Source: Episyrphus balteatus (Eukaryota; Arthropoda; Insecta; Diptera; Syrphidae). From it: DNA of 64,000 nucleotides. The stretch is taken from NCBI RefSeq assembly GCF_945859705.1, contig NC_079134.1, positions 85,640,973 through 85,704,972 of the forward strand, read 5' to 3'. The notes below the pieces were generated by a model, which was not told where the DNA came from, made no database searches, and was given only the letters and a program-made list of their open reading frames with translations. Position numbers and translations under genes: made by a program. Below, in pieces: positions 51,231 to 61,796 of the stretch (the first letter of the stretch is position 1; each line of letters begins with the position of its first letter).

Positions 51231-54200
51231 AAGCTGAACTACGTTTGTACAACTGGCCCTGAGTCTGCTCATATAAACGAGGTATGTACTTATACTATAG
51301 CAAACAACCTTATAATTCTCAGCAAGCGATATTATGAAAAAAAAAAAAACTGTCAGTGGGAGCTAATACCAGATTAAAGCCAGAACTATAATTGTCGGAT
51401 GAACATGAAACGGACGGCAACAGTGCTCGCAACCGCACTCGACGGATGAAAACTTATCAAAATGACAAAGAAAACAACAACAAAAACGTGAATTTGACAT
51501 AAGCTTCCGACTGCTTCCTCCAATTATAGTTCTGGCTTAAAAGTTCCATAGTACTGTCAATTTTTCTAGGGTGGGCCTGGCCCACCCAGGACCCCCCCTT
51601 CCTACGCGCATGTTCAATGTACACAATCACGGACAAAAGTGGAGAAATTGTATAAAATGCTTGGTAACATCTTAAAAAGTAATTATAGTTTTCCATAACA
51701 TTTTCATTCGATGAGTATGATGGCTAGTCCAGTGAACTTTCGTTTAGATCCAACATGCATCTGTTGTATCTATAGGTAATTCGAATTTTTTTGAGATTTC
51801 ATACTGTTATTAGCTGTGTTTTATTTTCCTCGTGATCCGGATCAGATCATTGTTTTTTTATTAGATTTACAACAAAAGCAAGATTTTGTTTTGATATTGT
51901 TTCGCAAATAAATCAATGATCTGATCCGGATCACGAGGAAAATAAAATACAGCTATTATTTGGAAGATTCAGCTCGGTAAAGAAAACTATTTTTTCAGAC
52001 TTTTTTAAAAAGTCGTTCTTTACACATTAAATTTAAAAAAGAAAAAAAATATTTGGAATGCATTCTTTTTATTCCCGCATACGCATTACGTGTGTTGGTG
52101 TAGTGAGAAACTGTCAGTTTTTCAACAAAAACAAAATTAATATGCGCTCTCAAGCGCACATAAATAAATAAAAATTGTGGTAAAAAATAATTTATTAATA
52201 AATGAAAATAGAAATATAAAGCCTGAACTACATCAAAACACAAAGTCAAAAAAGGACAAAAAAGTAAACACGATGTTTTTTCTTCTTCCCCCTAGTAGCT
52301 TGTTTGTATATCTCCCTTTCATTTTAAAAAAGTATTCGATTCAAAAAGCTTGAACAAGACCAAGCTTTCAATTTTCACAAATTTTTAAAAACAAATACAC
52401 TCAAACAATATTTTATATCCTTTCTGTAAGGTCACATAGTTCCTGTCATTTTGCGAAAAAAAAGCTCTTTTGAAAAACAATTGAAATTTCAAATACAGTC
52501 GATTCCCTATAAGTCGTACTTCCTTTAGGTCAAATTTTCGTCTAACTCAAATTTTGTTACCGTTTTTAATGAAACCGACTGCAGCAAAAAGATTAAATAG
52601 ATTCCTCTTAGTCGAATTTCCCTCCAACTCGAACCAATTTTCGTGTCCTGTGACGATTCGACTAAGATGGAGTTGACTGTAATTTTTACTTTTTCAATTT
52701 TTTTTTATCTGAAATTTAAAACTTCAAAAACAAAAGAGCTTTTTAAATTATTTTTTTTTTCCAATAGATGTCAGGTAAATATACATGTGATTTTTATATT
52801 TTGAGCTTTTTTTTACTTTTTTGTACTTTTTTGACTTTGTGATTTGATGTAGTTCAGTCTTAAGAAATAATACAAAATGATTTTTAGTCTATTTAATAGA
52901 CCGGAGCTCCAGAGCAAAAATAGAACAAATTCGTTCAAGAGTTTTTATTGCTGATTATGATTCCTTGGCATAAAAGAATACTCCAACCAAAAGTGCTACA
53001 AAATCCATTGGTGCAATTCTGAGAAAACGGCAACACTGATCGGTTTTCAGTTTTTTTTATTTAACTCGAAAACCAAGCCTTACTTTGAAATGGTTCAAAG
53101 ACACTTTTCAAAGCAAATTAAGATGGTTAAAATATTTTAAAAATTATTTTTGACTAAAATTCTAACCTTAAATCAAAAAAAAAAAAGTTAAAACATTGAC
53201 GATTTTATGTTTTTTTACTAAATCAAGGGGCATTTTGTATATGTAGCCGGTACGTCCAAACTTTGTACAAATGAAATAAAGTAGAGGTAAAATCCTTTGA
53301 TAATATGCAATTTTTAATTTTTTTTTGTCAAAAAACAACTTAAATGTACATACCTATTCAAAAATTAGCACTTTTTCAAAATTTTTGACTTTTTTAGTTA
53401 AAAGCAAGTTTTTAAAACTCGATAAAATCGTATAAATTAGTAATTTTTAGATTTTAAAAGTAAACATACTTCAAGGGATTGATTTAATATAAACTAAATA
53501 TGACAGACAAAAAAATTTATTTGCATCCTTATGGCCTTGAGTGCAATTTTGTGTATGTGCATTTTTATAAATACGGATCGAATGGATGGACGGAGAGCCA
53601 TTAGCTTTGGTCTATTGCATAGAAGAACATTTAATACCCACTCGTTTACTGTTTCCAATGGCCTGAAAAACAATTCTTGTAAAATCAGCGACCAACGAAA
53701 AGTTTCTCTTGAAAAACGAAAAAAAAATACTCAAATGAGTTTTAAACAAAATAGCTCAAGCAATTTAGTAAATCAAATTGCATTTTTCGCTCAACGTGTT
53801 TGGGTGTATGTCTGTATGTCCTTATCGTAAAAGTGAATTTTTTGGGATGATAGGACATCGGGAACAGCCGCCCTCTTGGAAAAGAGGTCGGTGCCGTTTT
53901 TATTTCATAACTCCATTTTTACTCATTTAAACCAAAAATGTCCAAGGACAGACTTATTCACAATGAGATTATCTAAAAAATGATATACAAATAAATTCCG
54001 TGAGTTAGATAAATTCAATTTATAGTCGGTCAAAGTCCGGGTTCTTCTCGCAAGGTTAGAACAATATGACACTTTTTAAAATATCTGAAGAACTTTTGAT
54101 TTGTTTGGGATTTTCTTCAAGGATGAATTATAGCACTTTTAATTATCTATACAAAATTTGTGCCGCGAAAAATGCAATTTGATTTACTAAATTGCTTGAG

Positions 54201-55578
54201 CTATTTTGTTTAAAACTCATTTGAGTATTTTTTTTTTTTGTTTTTCAAGAGAAACTTTTTGTTGGTCGCTGATTTTACAAGAATTGTTTTTCAGGGGGGT
54301 CATTCCGTAATTTTGAAAACGATAATCGAATCGATGATAATCGTTTTACAGTTTGAGAATCTTTAAAGCTATTTAAGTCAATTCTGATTCAATATTTCCT
54401 AAATAGTTTATATAAACAAAAGTTTTCGTATCTCTAGAAGTCGTGTTAGTCTAGGTGATTTAATAGTTGCCTCTTACTCGGGTGGGTGGTTCGATTCCAG
54501 AAATTGAAATTGTTTTTTTTTTATTTTCTCAATAATCGTCAATAAATAAACGATAGCTAAATAGGTCTCGTTTTTGGAGAATTTATTCGGTTTTTGGATG
54601 CAATATTTGATTTTTTTTAAAGTGTTTATTTGCTATAGCAAAATTTTTCGACGTTTAAACGCATTCATTTTGGAAAATGAAAATTTTCAAAAATTATATA
54701 GGTAGGTACGATGTGATTAAATAGGCAACTTAGAGACAAATCAAATCATTTGTCTCTTCCAACGCATATGTAAGTGTACATCACCATTTTTATAATAATT
54801 CTCACAGATTTTTTCAAAACTTTCGCCTATCCAAAGAAGCGTTCGTTTTAGTATTAGAAACTATTAATTTAAACAACGGCCGCCGTTCAACATACATTCC
54901 GCCTATATCTTGCATTAAAAAACGAATAGTTTTTCGATACATATATTAAAATAATTTACTCTAACGTTATGGTTATTTGTAGAAATTAATCATTAATATT
55001 TTTTTGGTTTGTGGAGTTTGCAAATTAATCGGTGATTGGAATAAATTAATAAACACTTTTAAAAAATCAAATTTTGCATCCAAAAACGAATAAACTCTCC
55101 AAAAACGAGACCTATTTAGCTATCGTTTATTTATTGACGATTATTGAGAAAATAAAAAAAAAAACAATTTCAATTTCTGGAATCGAACCTCGGACACCCG
55201 AGTAAGAGGCAACTACTTTTTTCAATTTTAATTCATTTTTATTTTTCATCAACTTAAAACTATCTTAAAGCTAGACAAAAATTCATAAAAACTAGCCTAC
55301 TTATCAATTACTTACAACTAACTTACTGGCCCTATACGGGCACTCTAAGTTATACTTCATTTTTCTTAATACTAATGCCTTTCGGCCTTAAAACTAATTT
55401 AATTCAAATATGTATTTCAAGGTTTTATTTTTTCCAAGAAATAATTTTAAACTTGGACTCTGATCATTTTTTTTTTTATTTTAAAACTTACAAACTAATT
55501 AAAACTACTTAAACTAGGTACTAAAACTACTTAAAACTACTTAAAAACTAGAACAGCCACAGCAAGCAATTTTTATTT

Positions 55579-55658
<80 letters not shown>

Positions 55659-56133
55659 TATTTTTTTGTATTTTTTGTATTTTTTTTTTTTTGTGCCACC
55701 CCGACTGTCCCTACTTAAAACTAAACACCTAAAACTATGTAAGCCGGCCAAGGCATAAAAACAAAGACCACTTTAACGATTTACACTATTATGAAGCCAC
55801 CAAAACTGGTTCTGCCTTACCCTATCTCTTCGGTCCCGATCGGACACAGTCCTACTGAACCGAAGACGCCCTTCTCCGCCTAATGCGAGGATGTCCCTGT
55901 CATACAGCAGTCGCCTGTCCACGGTTCTTTGCCCGACGTGGTAGATTAGCGGAACTGCCAATCTATCCTGTACAAGCCCCCGACTATCTAAATAGAGGAA
56001 TGCCTCAGGCGGAATATAGCCGCTTAAACACACACTCTTGAAGTATTCGTCGTTAGGGTAGTAAGCCCCAAAAATGTAGCTATTTGAAGAGGTCATCGCT
56101 CTTGAAACGTGGCCACGAACAAGCTTCAGCATA
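51231..56133. repeat. Tandem duplication unit 2 (4.9 kb)
   Basis: 4,903 bp. Differences seen by eye are mainly indels: an extra C run near 51590, a 4-base loss near 55449, and the length and composition of the poly(T)/TTTTGTA tract (50690-50790 versus 55585-55690). Its distal end is continuous with the rest of jockey copy B, so this unit holds the original 3' end. Confidence 0.95.
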
Positions 56134-56140
56134 AAGTTAT
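55773..56140 (-). pseudogene. Copy B ORF2, terminal part after insert
   Basis: Continues after the 634-bp insert: IDNFMLKLVRGHVSRAM, SSNSYIFGAYYPNDEYF, FLYLDSRGLVQDRLAVP, RRLLYDRDILALGGEGRLRF and NQFWWLHNSVNR with stop at 55773. The open frame extends upstream to 56498 only by reading transposon DNA. The 3' untranslated region follows to 55217. Confidence 0.88.
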
Positions 56141-56148
56141 CAATTCTA

Positions 56149-56782
56149 GGGAAACCTACACTATCTCCAAAAAAAAAAATCTCAATCGGATAAAATCTCC
56201 ATGGGGAAAGGGATCCAATGGACAAAATCTCCAATAAATAATTTTTTCTCCCATTTTCTCCAAATCCCCAAAAATCTCCAAATAGCAAAAACAAAAACGT
56301 AATAGAATGATAAAAAAACACTGTAAGGCAAAGTAAAATCAGGTCTAAACACGACAATTTTAAAATCATAAAGGTTCCTCTTTTAAAACGGAACACAAAA
56401 AATAAATTATGTAAACAACCGTCACATGAACCTTCGTTGTTGGAACTACCATTCGTGTGCCTTAACAATGATTCTAAAATACTGGAAGGATACAGCAAGT
56501 TGAACTAAGCATAATCTTTTGAGGCAAGTTATCACAGCTTACAATTAAATATGAGTAAAAATAGGTCTTTCCAAAATGAAGATGCGCAAGTTGTGTATCA
56601 AGCAATCAAATCGCGCGCGCGATTTGATTGCTTGATACACAAATTGCGCATCTGAAATTTTGGGATTTTCGCTCGGAGATTTTTTCCTGGAGATTTTGTC
56701 TATACCCAGGTCTATCTTGGGGGTTTTGGCTTTGGGGATTTTCTCTTTGGGATTATGGGTTTTGGTCATTCATCACCAACCC
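56149..56782. mobile_element. 634-bp DNA transposon in jockey copy B, 8-9-bp duplication
   Basis: TCAATTCTA occurs at both edges (56140-56148, 56783-56791), while copy A has it once (27705-27713, reversed). Ends begin GGGAAACC and, reversed, GGGTTGGTG. Both halves hold repeats of AAAATCTCC or AAAATCCC pointing inward, as expected of subterminal transposase-binding sites. A 72-bp palindrome (56581-56652) lies inside. No ORF. The duplication length suits a hAT-type element; the ends are too divergent to be sure. Confidence 0.8.
56581..56652. repeat. 72-bp palindrome with a GCGCGC centre
   Basis: Two 36-nt arms match except for one base; outer ends GATGCGCAA/TTGCGCATC, centre ATCGCGCGCGCGAT, with no spacer. 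A perfect cruciform candidate inside the 634-bp transposon. Confidence 0.9.
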
Positions 56783-56790
56783 TCAATTCT

Positions 56791-57317
56791 ATTTATGTTG
56801 GCCCTATTGTATAAAACCTCATTGGAATAGTAATGCGTGTAATCAGATTCGGGTGTTCTGTGCAGACCAAGGCAACGTCTAAGACACTGCCTCTCAAACA
56901 CCCGAAACTTTTCCATTTGAGATGGAGCAACGTTGAACCACACAGGGCATCCATAGACAATCATCGGCCGGATGAGGGCCATGTAGCAAATCACCTTAAC
57001 CCTGGTGTCAAGCCGACTGCTATAAAACAGACGTTTCGTCAGGGCAAAAGCTCCCCTAGCCAGGCCAGAGCAGCATCCATATGTCTATTGAAATATAGAT
57101 ATTGATCTAGCCAGATGCCAAGGTACTTTACTACATTTTTACTCGGCAGTGGATGTCCGTGTGGTCCAGCGATCGCCAGCTTCCACCAGTTCCTTCGCGT
57201 ATCCCCTGAGGCTTTAGCCAGGGGAGTCCTAAATAGAATCGTTTCTGATTTCTGAAAGTTGATTTTCAACTTCCAGTCATCACAATATCGCTGAATTTTG
57301 TCAAAGTCACGTTGCAA
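56791..57317 (-). pseudogene. Copy B ORF2, C-terminal part before insert
   Basis: QRDFDKIQRYCDDWKLKINF, WKLAIAGPHGHPLPSKNVV and LDQYLYFNRHMDAALAWLGE, then after a small frame change ICYMALIRPMIVYGCPVWF and FERQCLRRCLGLH. It is interrupted at 56783-56791 (NINRI) by a 634-bp transposon. It retains about 70 bp lost from copy A. Confidence 0.88.
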
Positions 57318-57934
57318 GAGAATTCTGATGACCTCAACTTTTGGAGCTGTTCTGTACGCAATTAGATCGTCGGCATACGCAATTGCCTGAGTTAGACTTC
57401 CTATCAGATCGCTGGTGTAAATACTAAAGAGAATCGGTTAGTTCACCGCTCCCTGTTGAAGACCATTTTTAATATTAAAAACTCCAGTAGAAGTTACATT
57501 GCCACTTTTAACAACAAACGTTCTACCATTGAGCATGTCATAAAGCATATATAAAAGTGGTTTACTTAAACCAAGTCTTGTTAATTTAAGATAGAGACCT
57601 TCTAACCAAACGGTGTCGAAAGCTTTTTCCAAATCAACAAGACAGGCACCCGTGCACTGTTTTTTAGATTTGTTCCACTGAATATCAGATACAAGTTTAG
57701 ACGCGGCATGAATAGTGTCATGTCCTGCCTTAAACCCAAATTGATTATCCGGTATGATATTGTTGTCCTCAGCCCACTGAGACAGAGCCCTATTGATAAC
57801 TTTTTCAAATACCTTGCTGATACTTGGAAGGAGACTTATCGACCGGAGATTTGCCGGATTGGAGTTGTCCTTTCCCTTTTTCGGTAGAGGATGTACCACT
57901 GCTGTTTTCCAACGCTTTGGATAATATGCATTAT
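57317..57934 (-). pseudogene. Copy B ORF2, reverse transcriptase core (broken)
   Basis: Resumes with PLPKKGKDNSNPANLRSISL, GFKAGHDTIHAASK, LVDLEKAFDTVW and GLQQGAVN. A TAA follows where copy A has a Ser codon (AACTCACCG there, AACTAACCG here). Beyond it are PILFSIYTSDLIGS and AYADDLIAY with the catalytic YADD. Two lesions, a deletion-frameshift and a nonsense change, disable it. Confidence 0.9.
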
Positions 57935-59632
57935 TCAGAGCGTTGTTGAACAGAGTGGCAAAAATGTCAATAGCTCCTTGCGGTAGATGTTGTAGTACTT
58001 CTTTTTCTTTAATGAATCGAAGATGAGCTTGAGCTCTACCTTCGTAACTAACAGGGTGTTAGCCCCAGCATGCTCGGCGATGATGGCGTTTGCCAAGTGC
58101 TCTTCATTAAACCCGGTAAAACCGCGATTCTCAGATCGCCATTGCGAAATATCATTACGTAGATAAAAGTGATGAAGGAGGGCCCTGTTTTCCAGGTCAT
58201 GGTTCGGGTTAATGCTAGCATTAACCTTGTATACTTGCTGGAAGGCAGCACCCACCGCCTCCACTTTCTCTTGCGGATCTTCGATTATAAAGAGGTCGTC
58301 GTCCAAGATGGCTTCCTCTGGATTTATGCCTGCGGTCAGAAGTACGTCTCTGTTTTCCACAGTTCTCTGGAGCTTAAGACACGGAAGCTCGTTTTGATCA
58401 TTCCGTCTAAAAATTTTATTAATCTGCGGAAACATACTCCGATCGCTAGAATTAACGGCCCGAATTTTTTTGTCCCAGTACAGATTAATAGACAACCTAT
58501 AATTTTCTTTGATCAATTGGTTGATGTTTTTGATCGACGACTTCAGTGTTCTAATCTCCAGATCGTGTGGGTCGGTAAATCGCCGGTATAAACGTTTAAG
58601 TCTTGTCAATAGTCCGCTTTTTTGTCTGTGGAGTGCGTCAATAGTCGCGTTTCGGTAAACGTTATTTTGGTCACGTTCTTTGTATTTAGGTATCGTTCTG
58701 TTCATCGTTTGTAGGATGGTATCGTCCATCTGTTGGAGATAACCATCGATCTCACTGTTCGACAGATTTCTGTCGTTTGGAGGGGCTATGTTATTCGAAC
58801 GCAGTTCTCTTGCTAAGGCGTTGGTGAAGCGTGGCCAGCGCATCTTACCGTAGTTGTAAGAATGCTCCGGTACATACTCCTCCAATTCCACAAGCTCGTT
58901 CGGAAGCTGTATTGTGGCGGCGAGTCCGCCGCTGTCGTACTCAATTGTACGAAGGCAGTTTTTTGGGTGTTGGCCCACAGAGTCTGTTATTGTCAGTCTT
59001 GAGTCCAGAAGCAATAAATCCAGAAAAGAACCGCTTCTTGGAAACGATGGCCTTTCAGTAGCCAGCAGATCAACCCTATATTCAATATTGTTTTGACTCA
59101 TCCAATTATACAGATCATTACCTCGCTGATTCTGTATTTGATTTCCCCAATCTTGGTGTTTGGCGTTCAGATCACCGGCCATGAGGATATAGTTTTCCTC
59201 CAAATTCAGTCGTAGGACTTGAAAAAGTTTTTCGAGTTCTGCCGTAAAGTCAGTTGGTTGAGGTGCTTCTGGCGCATAAGCTGCGACTGCAAACACCCTC
59301 TTTCCATGTTGGAGAGGGATGCATACAATGCACACCTCAAGCGATCGAAATTTTCGCACTTCACTATTATATATTACTTTATAACTAATGCCCTTACGTA
59401 TGAAGATTGCAACACCGCCCCCTTGAGTGGAGTCGGGCCGGTCTCTTCTTACGATATTGTAATTAATATTTGTCAGTTTATGTTTCTGGTTTAGCTTAGT
59501 TTCGCTAGCCATAAACACATCGGGACATAGATCTTTCAACAATTGGAAAAGGTTAGCTCTACGTTTGACCCTAATCAGTGAATTTACATTCACAGCTAGG
59601 ATCCTAAGGGGCCTGTCTGACAGCGCGCCCAT
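57935..59632 (-). CDS. Copy B ORF2, endonuclease and linker
   Basis: From the ATG at 59632: ILAVNVNSLIRVKRRANLF (catalytic Asn), FMASETKLNQKHK (catalytic Glu), GGGVAIFIRKG, LMAGDLNAKHQDWGNQ (catalytic GDxN), DLLLLDSRLTITDSVG, then the linker DLEIRTLKSSIKNINQLIKE. The usual SDH close is replaced by TIEYDSGGL, which may be degenerate. The frame is cut at the RT start: about 31 bp present in copy A after KKKK are missing, causing a shift and a stop at 57935. Confidence 0.88.
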   Translation of the reverse strand: MGALSDRPLRILAVNVNSLIRVKRRANLFQLLKDLCPDVFMASETKLNQKHKLTNINYNIVRRDRPDSTQGGGVAIFIRKGISYKVIYNSEVRKFRSLEVCIVCIPLQHGKRVFAVAAYAPEAPQPTDFTAELEKLFQVLRLNLEENYILMAGDLNAKHQDWGNQIQNQRGNDLYNWMSQNNIEYRVDLLATERPSFPRSGSFLDLLLLDSRLTITDSVGQHPKNCLRTIEYDSGGLAATIQLPNELVELEEYVPEHSYNYGKMRWPRFTNALARELRSNNIAPPNDRNLSNSEIDGYLQQMDDTILQTMNRTIPKYKERDQNNVYRNATIDALHRQKSGLLTRLKRLYRRFTDPHDLEIRTLKSSIKNINQLIKENYRLSINLYWDKKIRAVNSSDRSMFPQINKIFRRNDQNELPCLKLQRTVENRDVLLTAGINPEEAILDDDLFIIEDPQEKVEAVGAAFQQVYKVNASINPNHDLENRALLHHFYLRNDISQWRSENRGFTGFNEEHLANAIIAEHAGANTLLVTKVELKLIFDSLKKKKYYNIYRKELLTFLPLCSTTL

Positions 59633-59634
59633 TA
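59630..59634 (-). promoter_or_regulatory. UAAUG stop/start overlap joining ORF1 and ORF2
   Basis: Minus-strand TAATG: TAA ends ORF1 (59634-59632) and ATG starts ORF2 (59632-59630). Overlapping stop/start codons of this kind are known to couple translation in some non-LTR elements such as SART1. Use here is inferred. Confidence 0.75.
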
Positions 59635-60894
59635 CGACCTAGGTTGCGTTAAGCTAGGCAGTTGAGTGTAGATATGATCTACCCTCACTGTCTGCTCCCT
59701 TATCTGCCTTTGAAGCCCTGTTAACTGTGCTTGAATGCTCAGTAACAAGGTCAAAACCTCTGATTCTGCCGCCGGTGCTTTAGGCGCGGGGGCCTGTTGG
59801 GACACCTTTGGTGGCTTCTGTGTCGCCTTCGGCATTGCCCTTTGCGCCATTTGGGCGAAAGAGATGCTTGGATTGACAATCGGAGCACGTCCTTCTGGAC
59901 GTTTTTCAACGACAGCCTGCTTCGCCGTTTTCTGTTGCTTCATTTGCTGAAACCTCGGACAGCCCCGATAATTAGCAGGGTGCCCGACGCTTCCGCAGAC
60001 TGCGCATTTTAGCTGGGCCTTGTCTTCGACCCGTTCCTCCCCGAGTTTGCACTCCCCCTTGTTGTGGTTCTCTCCACACTTTACACAGCGCGACTGCATT
60101 TCGCAGTTGGCTGCGGCATGGCCAAACCTTTGGCAGCGCACGCATTGAAGCATGTCGACGCGCCTTTTTAATTTATCCCAAGTGACAACCTGGTAGTTGA
60201 GGACGGTGATACTCCTCAAACTATCCAGTTTGCTGTTGGGTGAGAGCTGTACTAAAAATATCGGCAGCTTCCTTTTCTCCCGCCTGGACAAAGCCGTTTG
60301 GAATGGCTTGACGCTGATGATCTCGAGATCATCACTCGCTTTGCGGCGGAGCTCATCATAGAGCGCCTGGGGTTCCGTGCAGGAATCTATGCCCTTTAGG
60401 AGGACCGTTTGGATTTTCTCCAACTTAGGGGTAAAACTGAAGTACTCAGTGGTGGCTTCTTTTAATAACATTCTAATTTTTTTATGATTCTCCACTGTGT
60501 TGCAGTGGATAGCATGTCTATTATTACTTAAACGTTTAATATAAAAGCTTTCGCCTATGGCCGACTTACATAATTTTATGGTGTCTTCTAGCTCCATTTT
60601 ATAAACATTGATGGGTGGCACATTCTCTTTCTTTAGTTTGTTTGTCTGTGGCTGCTGCTGGTGTCCTCTCTGCTGCTGCTGCTCCTGGGCCTGCTGCTGA
60701 TGAGTCCGCTCCTGCTGCTTACTACCACTAGGCTTGGTAGCATCTGGTGCTGGCTGTTGTTGTTGCTGCTTTGTTTTTTTGCTGTTGCTGTTGCTGCTGT
60801 GGCTGTGTATTTTGTTTTTGCTGCGCCTGTGCCGGCGATTTTTGGTTTTGCTGCCCTGGCACTTGAACAGGCAGCTGTTGTTGTTGTTGAGCAT
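59632..60894 (-). CDS. Copy B ORF1, C-terminal part with three zinc knuckles
   Basis: Open frame containing KKENVPPINVYKMELEDTIK, then an RNA-binding-like middle domain, then three Cys/His knuckles: CVRCQRFGHAAANC, CVKCGENHNKGEC and CAVCGSVGHPANYRGC. This triple pattern is typical of jockey-clade ORF1 proteins, which form RNP particles with the element RNA. It ends TQPRS with TAA at 59634-59632, overlapping the ORF2 ATG by one base. Confidence 0.9.
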   Translation of the reverse strand: MLNNNNSCLFKCQGSKTKNRRHRRSKNKIHSHSSNSNSKKTKQQQQQPAPDATKPSGSKQQERTHQQQAQEQQQQRGHQQQPQTNKLKKENVPPINVYKMELEDTIKLCKSAIGESFYIKRLSNNRHAIHCNTVENHKKIRMLLKEATTEYFSFTPKLEKIQTVLLKGIDSCTEPQALYDELRRKASDDLEIISVKPFQTALSRREKRKLPIFLVQLSPNSKLDSLRSITVLNYQVVTWDKLKRRVDMLQCVRCQRFGHAAANCEMQSRCVKCGENHNKGECKLGEERVEDKAQLKCAVCGSVGHPANYRGCPRFQQMKQQKTAKQAVVEKRPEGRAPIVNPSISFAQMAQRAMPKATQKPPKVSQQAPAPKAPAAESEVLTLLLSIQAQLTGLQRQIREQTVRVDHIYTQLPSLTQPRS

Positions 60895-61541
60895 TTTGTG
60901 CCGGCAATTGTTGTTGTCGTTGCCGCTGTTGCTGTTGTTTTGGCTGTTGCTTTTGTTGTTGTTGCTGATTTTGCAACTCTAATTTTTTAGCCAGTTGTTG
61001 TTGTTGTTGCTCCGCTGCTTTGGCTGCTTTAGCGGCTTCCTTATTGGCGAGCTCTTTTTTTCGTTGGCTCGGCGCGTCTCCTGCTTTGCCTTCAGCATCT
61101 CTATAATGGGTGCTACTTGTGCTTTCAGGCACTCCATTTGCTCCTCAAACTCTGAGATTTTCTTTTGGAGAATAATCTCCTCCTCAAAATCATCGTCATC
61201 TTGTGCCGGCTCTGATGCAAGATCCGCAAATGAATTACTGTCGCCAGTATAGTGTCCCTCCCCTCCTTCAGACTCGTAGCCAAATTCCTCGTCTGTTGGC
61301 AGGGCACTTTGTTGTTGTTCGCTGCTAAACTTGCTGTGGAAGTTCGCGCCGTCTCCTCCTCTTCAGCTGGCAGCTTAGCTGAAGGGTTTTCGGAGCGACG
61401 CTTCACTAAGTTCGGCGGTTGGAAGATCGTCCGCCGCCTCCTCTTATTTTGCCAACCCATATCGGCTGTTGTTGCCGTTGGCTCCGTTTCTTCTGTAGCT
61501 GGGGCACCTTTCGATGTCCCCGCTATATCACCAGATTGCAT
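60728..61541 (-). pseudogene. Copy B ORF1, N-terminal part in two frames
   Basis: ATG at 61541 gives MQSGDIAGTSKGAPATE, then a basic stretch (QNKRRRRTIFQPPNLVKRR) and an acidic part. The reading shifts near 61290 and again near 61130 and 60890 compared with copy A. The second frame (60728-61132) is Gln/Lys-rich (KKELANKEAAKAAKAAEQQQ). Low-complexity CAG/CAA repeats make slippage indels likely. Confidence 0.8.
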
Positions 61542-61610
61542 ACGCTGTCAAGCGAATTTTAATTGTACTTAATTGGTTATTTTTAAAAAAAACCTCCAAA
61601 TAAACTTTGG

Positions 61611-61685
61611 CCCAGCTAGGAATCGAACGCCGTTCCTTTAGCTCTCCGGTCCGACGTCACAATCACTGAGCTACGGATGAGTTAA
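61611..61685 (-). repeat. tRNA-like sequence upstream of jockey copy B
   Basis: Minus strand: GTAGCTCAGTGATTGTG (A-box-like) and GGCGTTCGATTCC (B-box) about 45 nt apart, ending at the jockey 5' end. D and anticodon stems do not fold well by eye, so a SINE head or tRNA relic is more likely than a working tRNA. Confidence 0.5.
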
Positions 61686-61796
61686 TAGCCTTACTGGCTA
61701 ACTAGATACCTGATAAGTCCGATACCGATTTAAGATTTTGCTATGAAAGTCGATTGCGTCTACACTCTTTCACAGTTCACGATCGACTGAAAAATA

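Larger units (their letters stand above)
55217..61617 (-). mobile_element. Jockey-like non-LTR retrotransposon copy B, near full length
   Basis: About 6.4 kb including a 634-bp insert. Order on the minus strand: short 5' region, ORF1 (Gag-like with zinc knuckles), ORF2 (endonuclease, RT, C-terminal domain), 3' untranslated region and A-rich end. That is the jockey-group layout. ORF1 has two frameshifts; ORF2 has a deletion, a nonsense change and the insert, so it is not autonomous. Copy A is clearly the same family but older or more damaged. Confidence 0.93.

Noticed and set aside
55773..56498. A 241-codon open frame as a novel gene with a unique N-terminus
   Set aside because: The N-terminal 120 codons are 634-bp transposon DNA read in frame by chance; the rest is jockey ORF2.
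60661..60990. Leu/Val-rich membrane-like open frames on the plus strand
   Set aside because: Antisense of the Gln-rich part of copy B ORF1.
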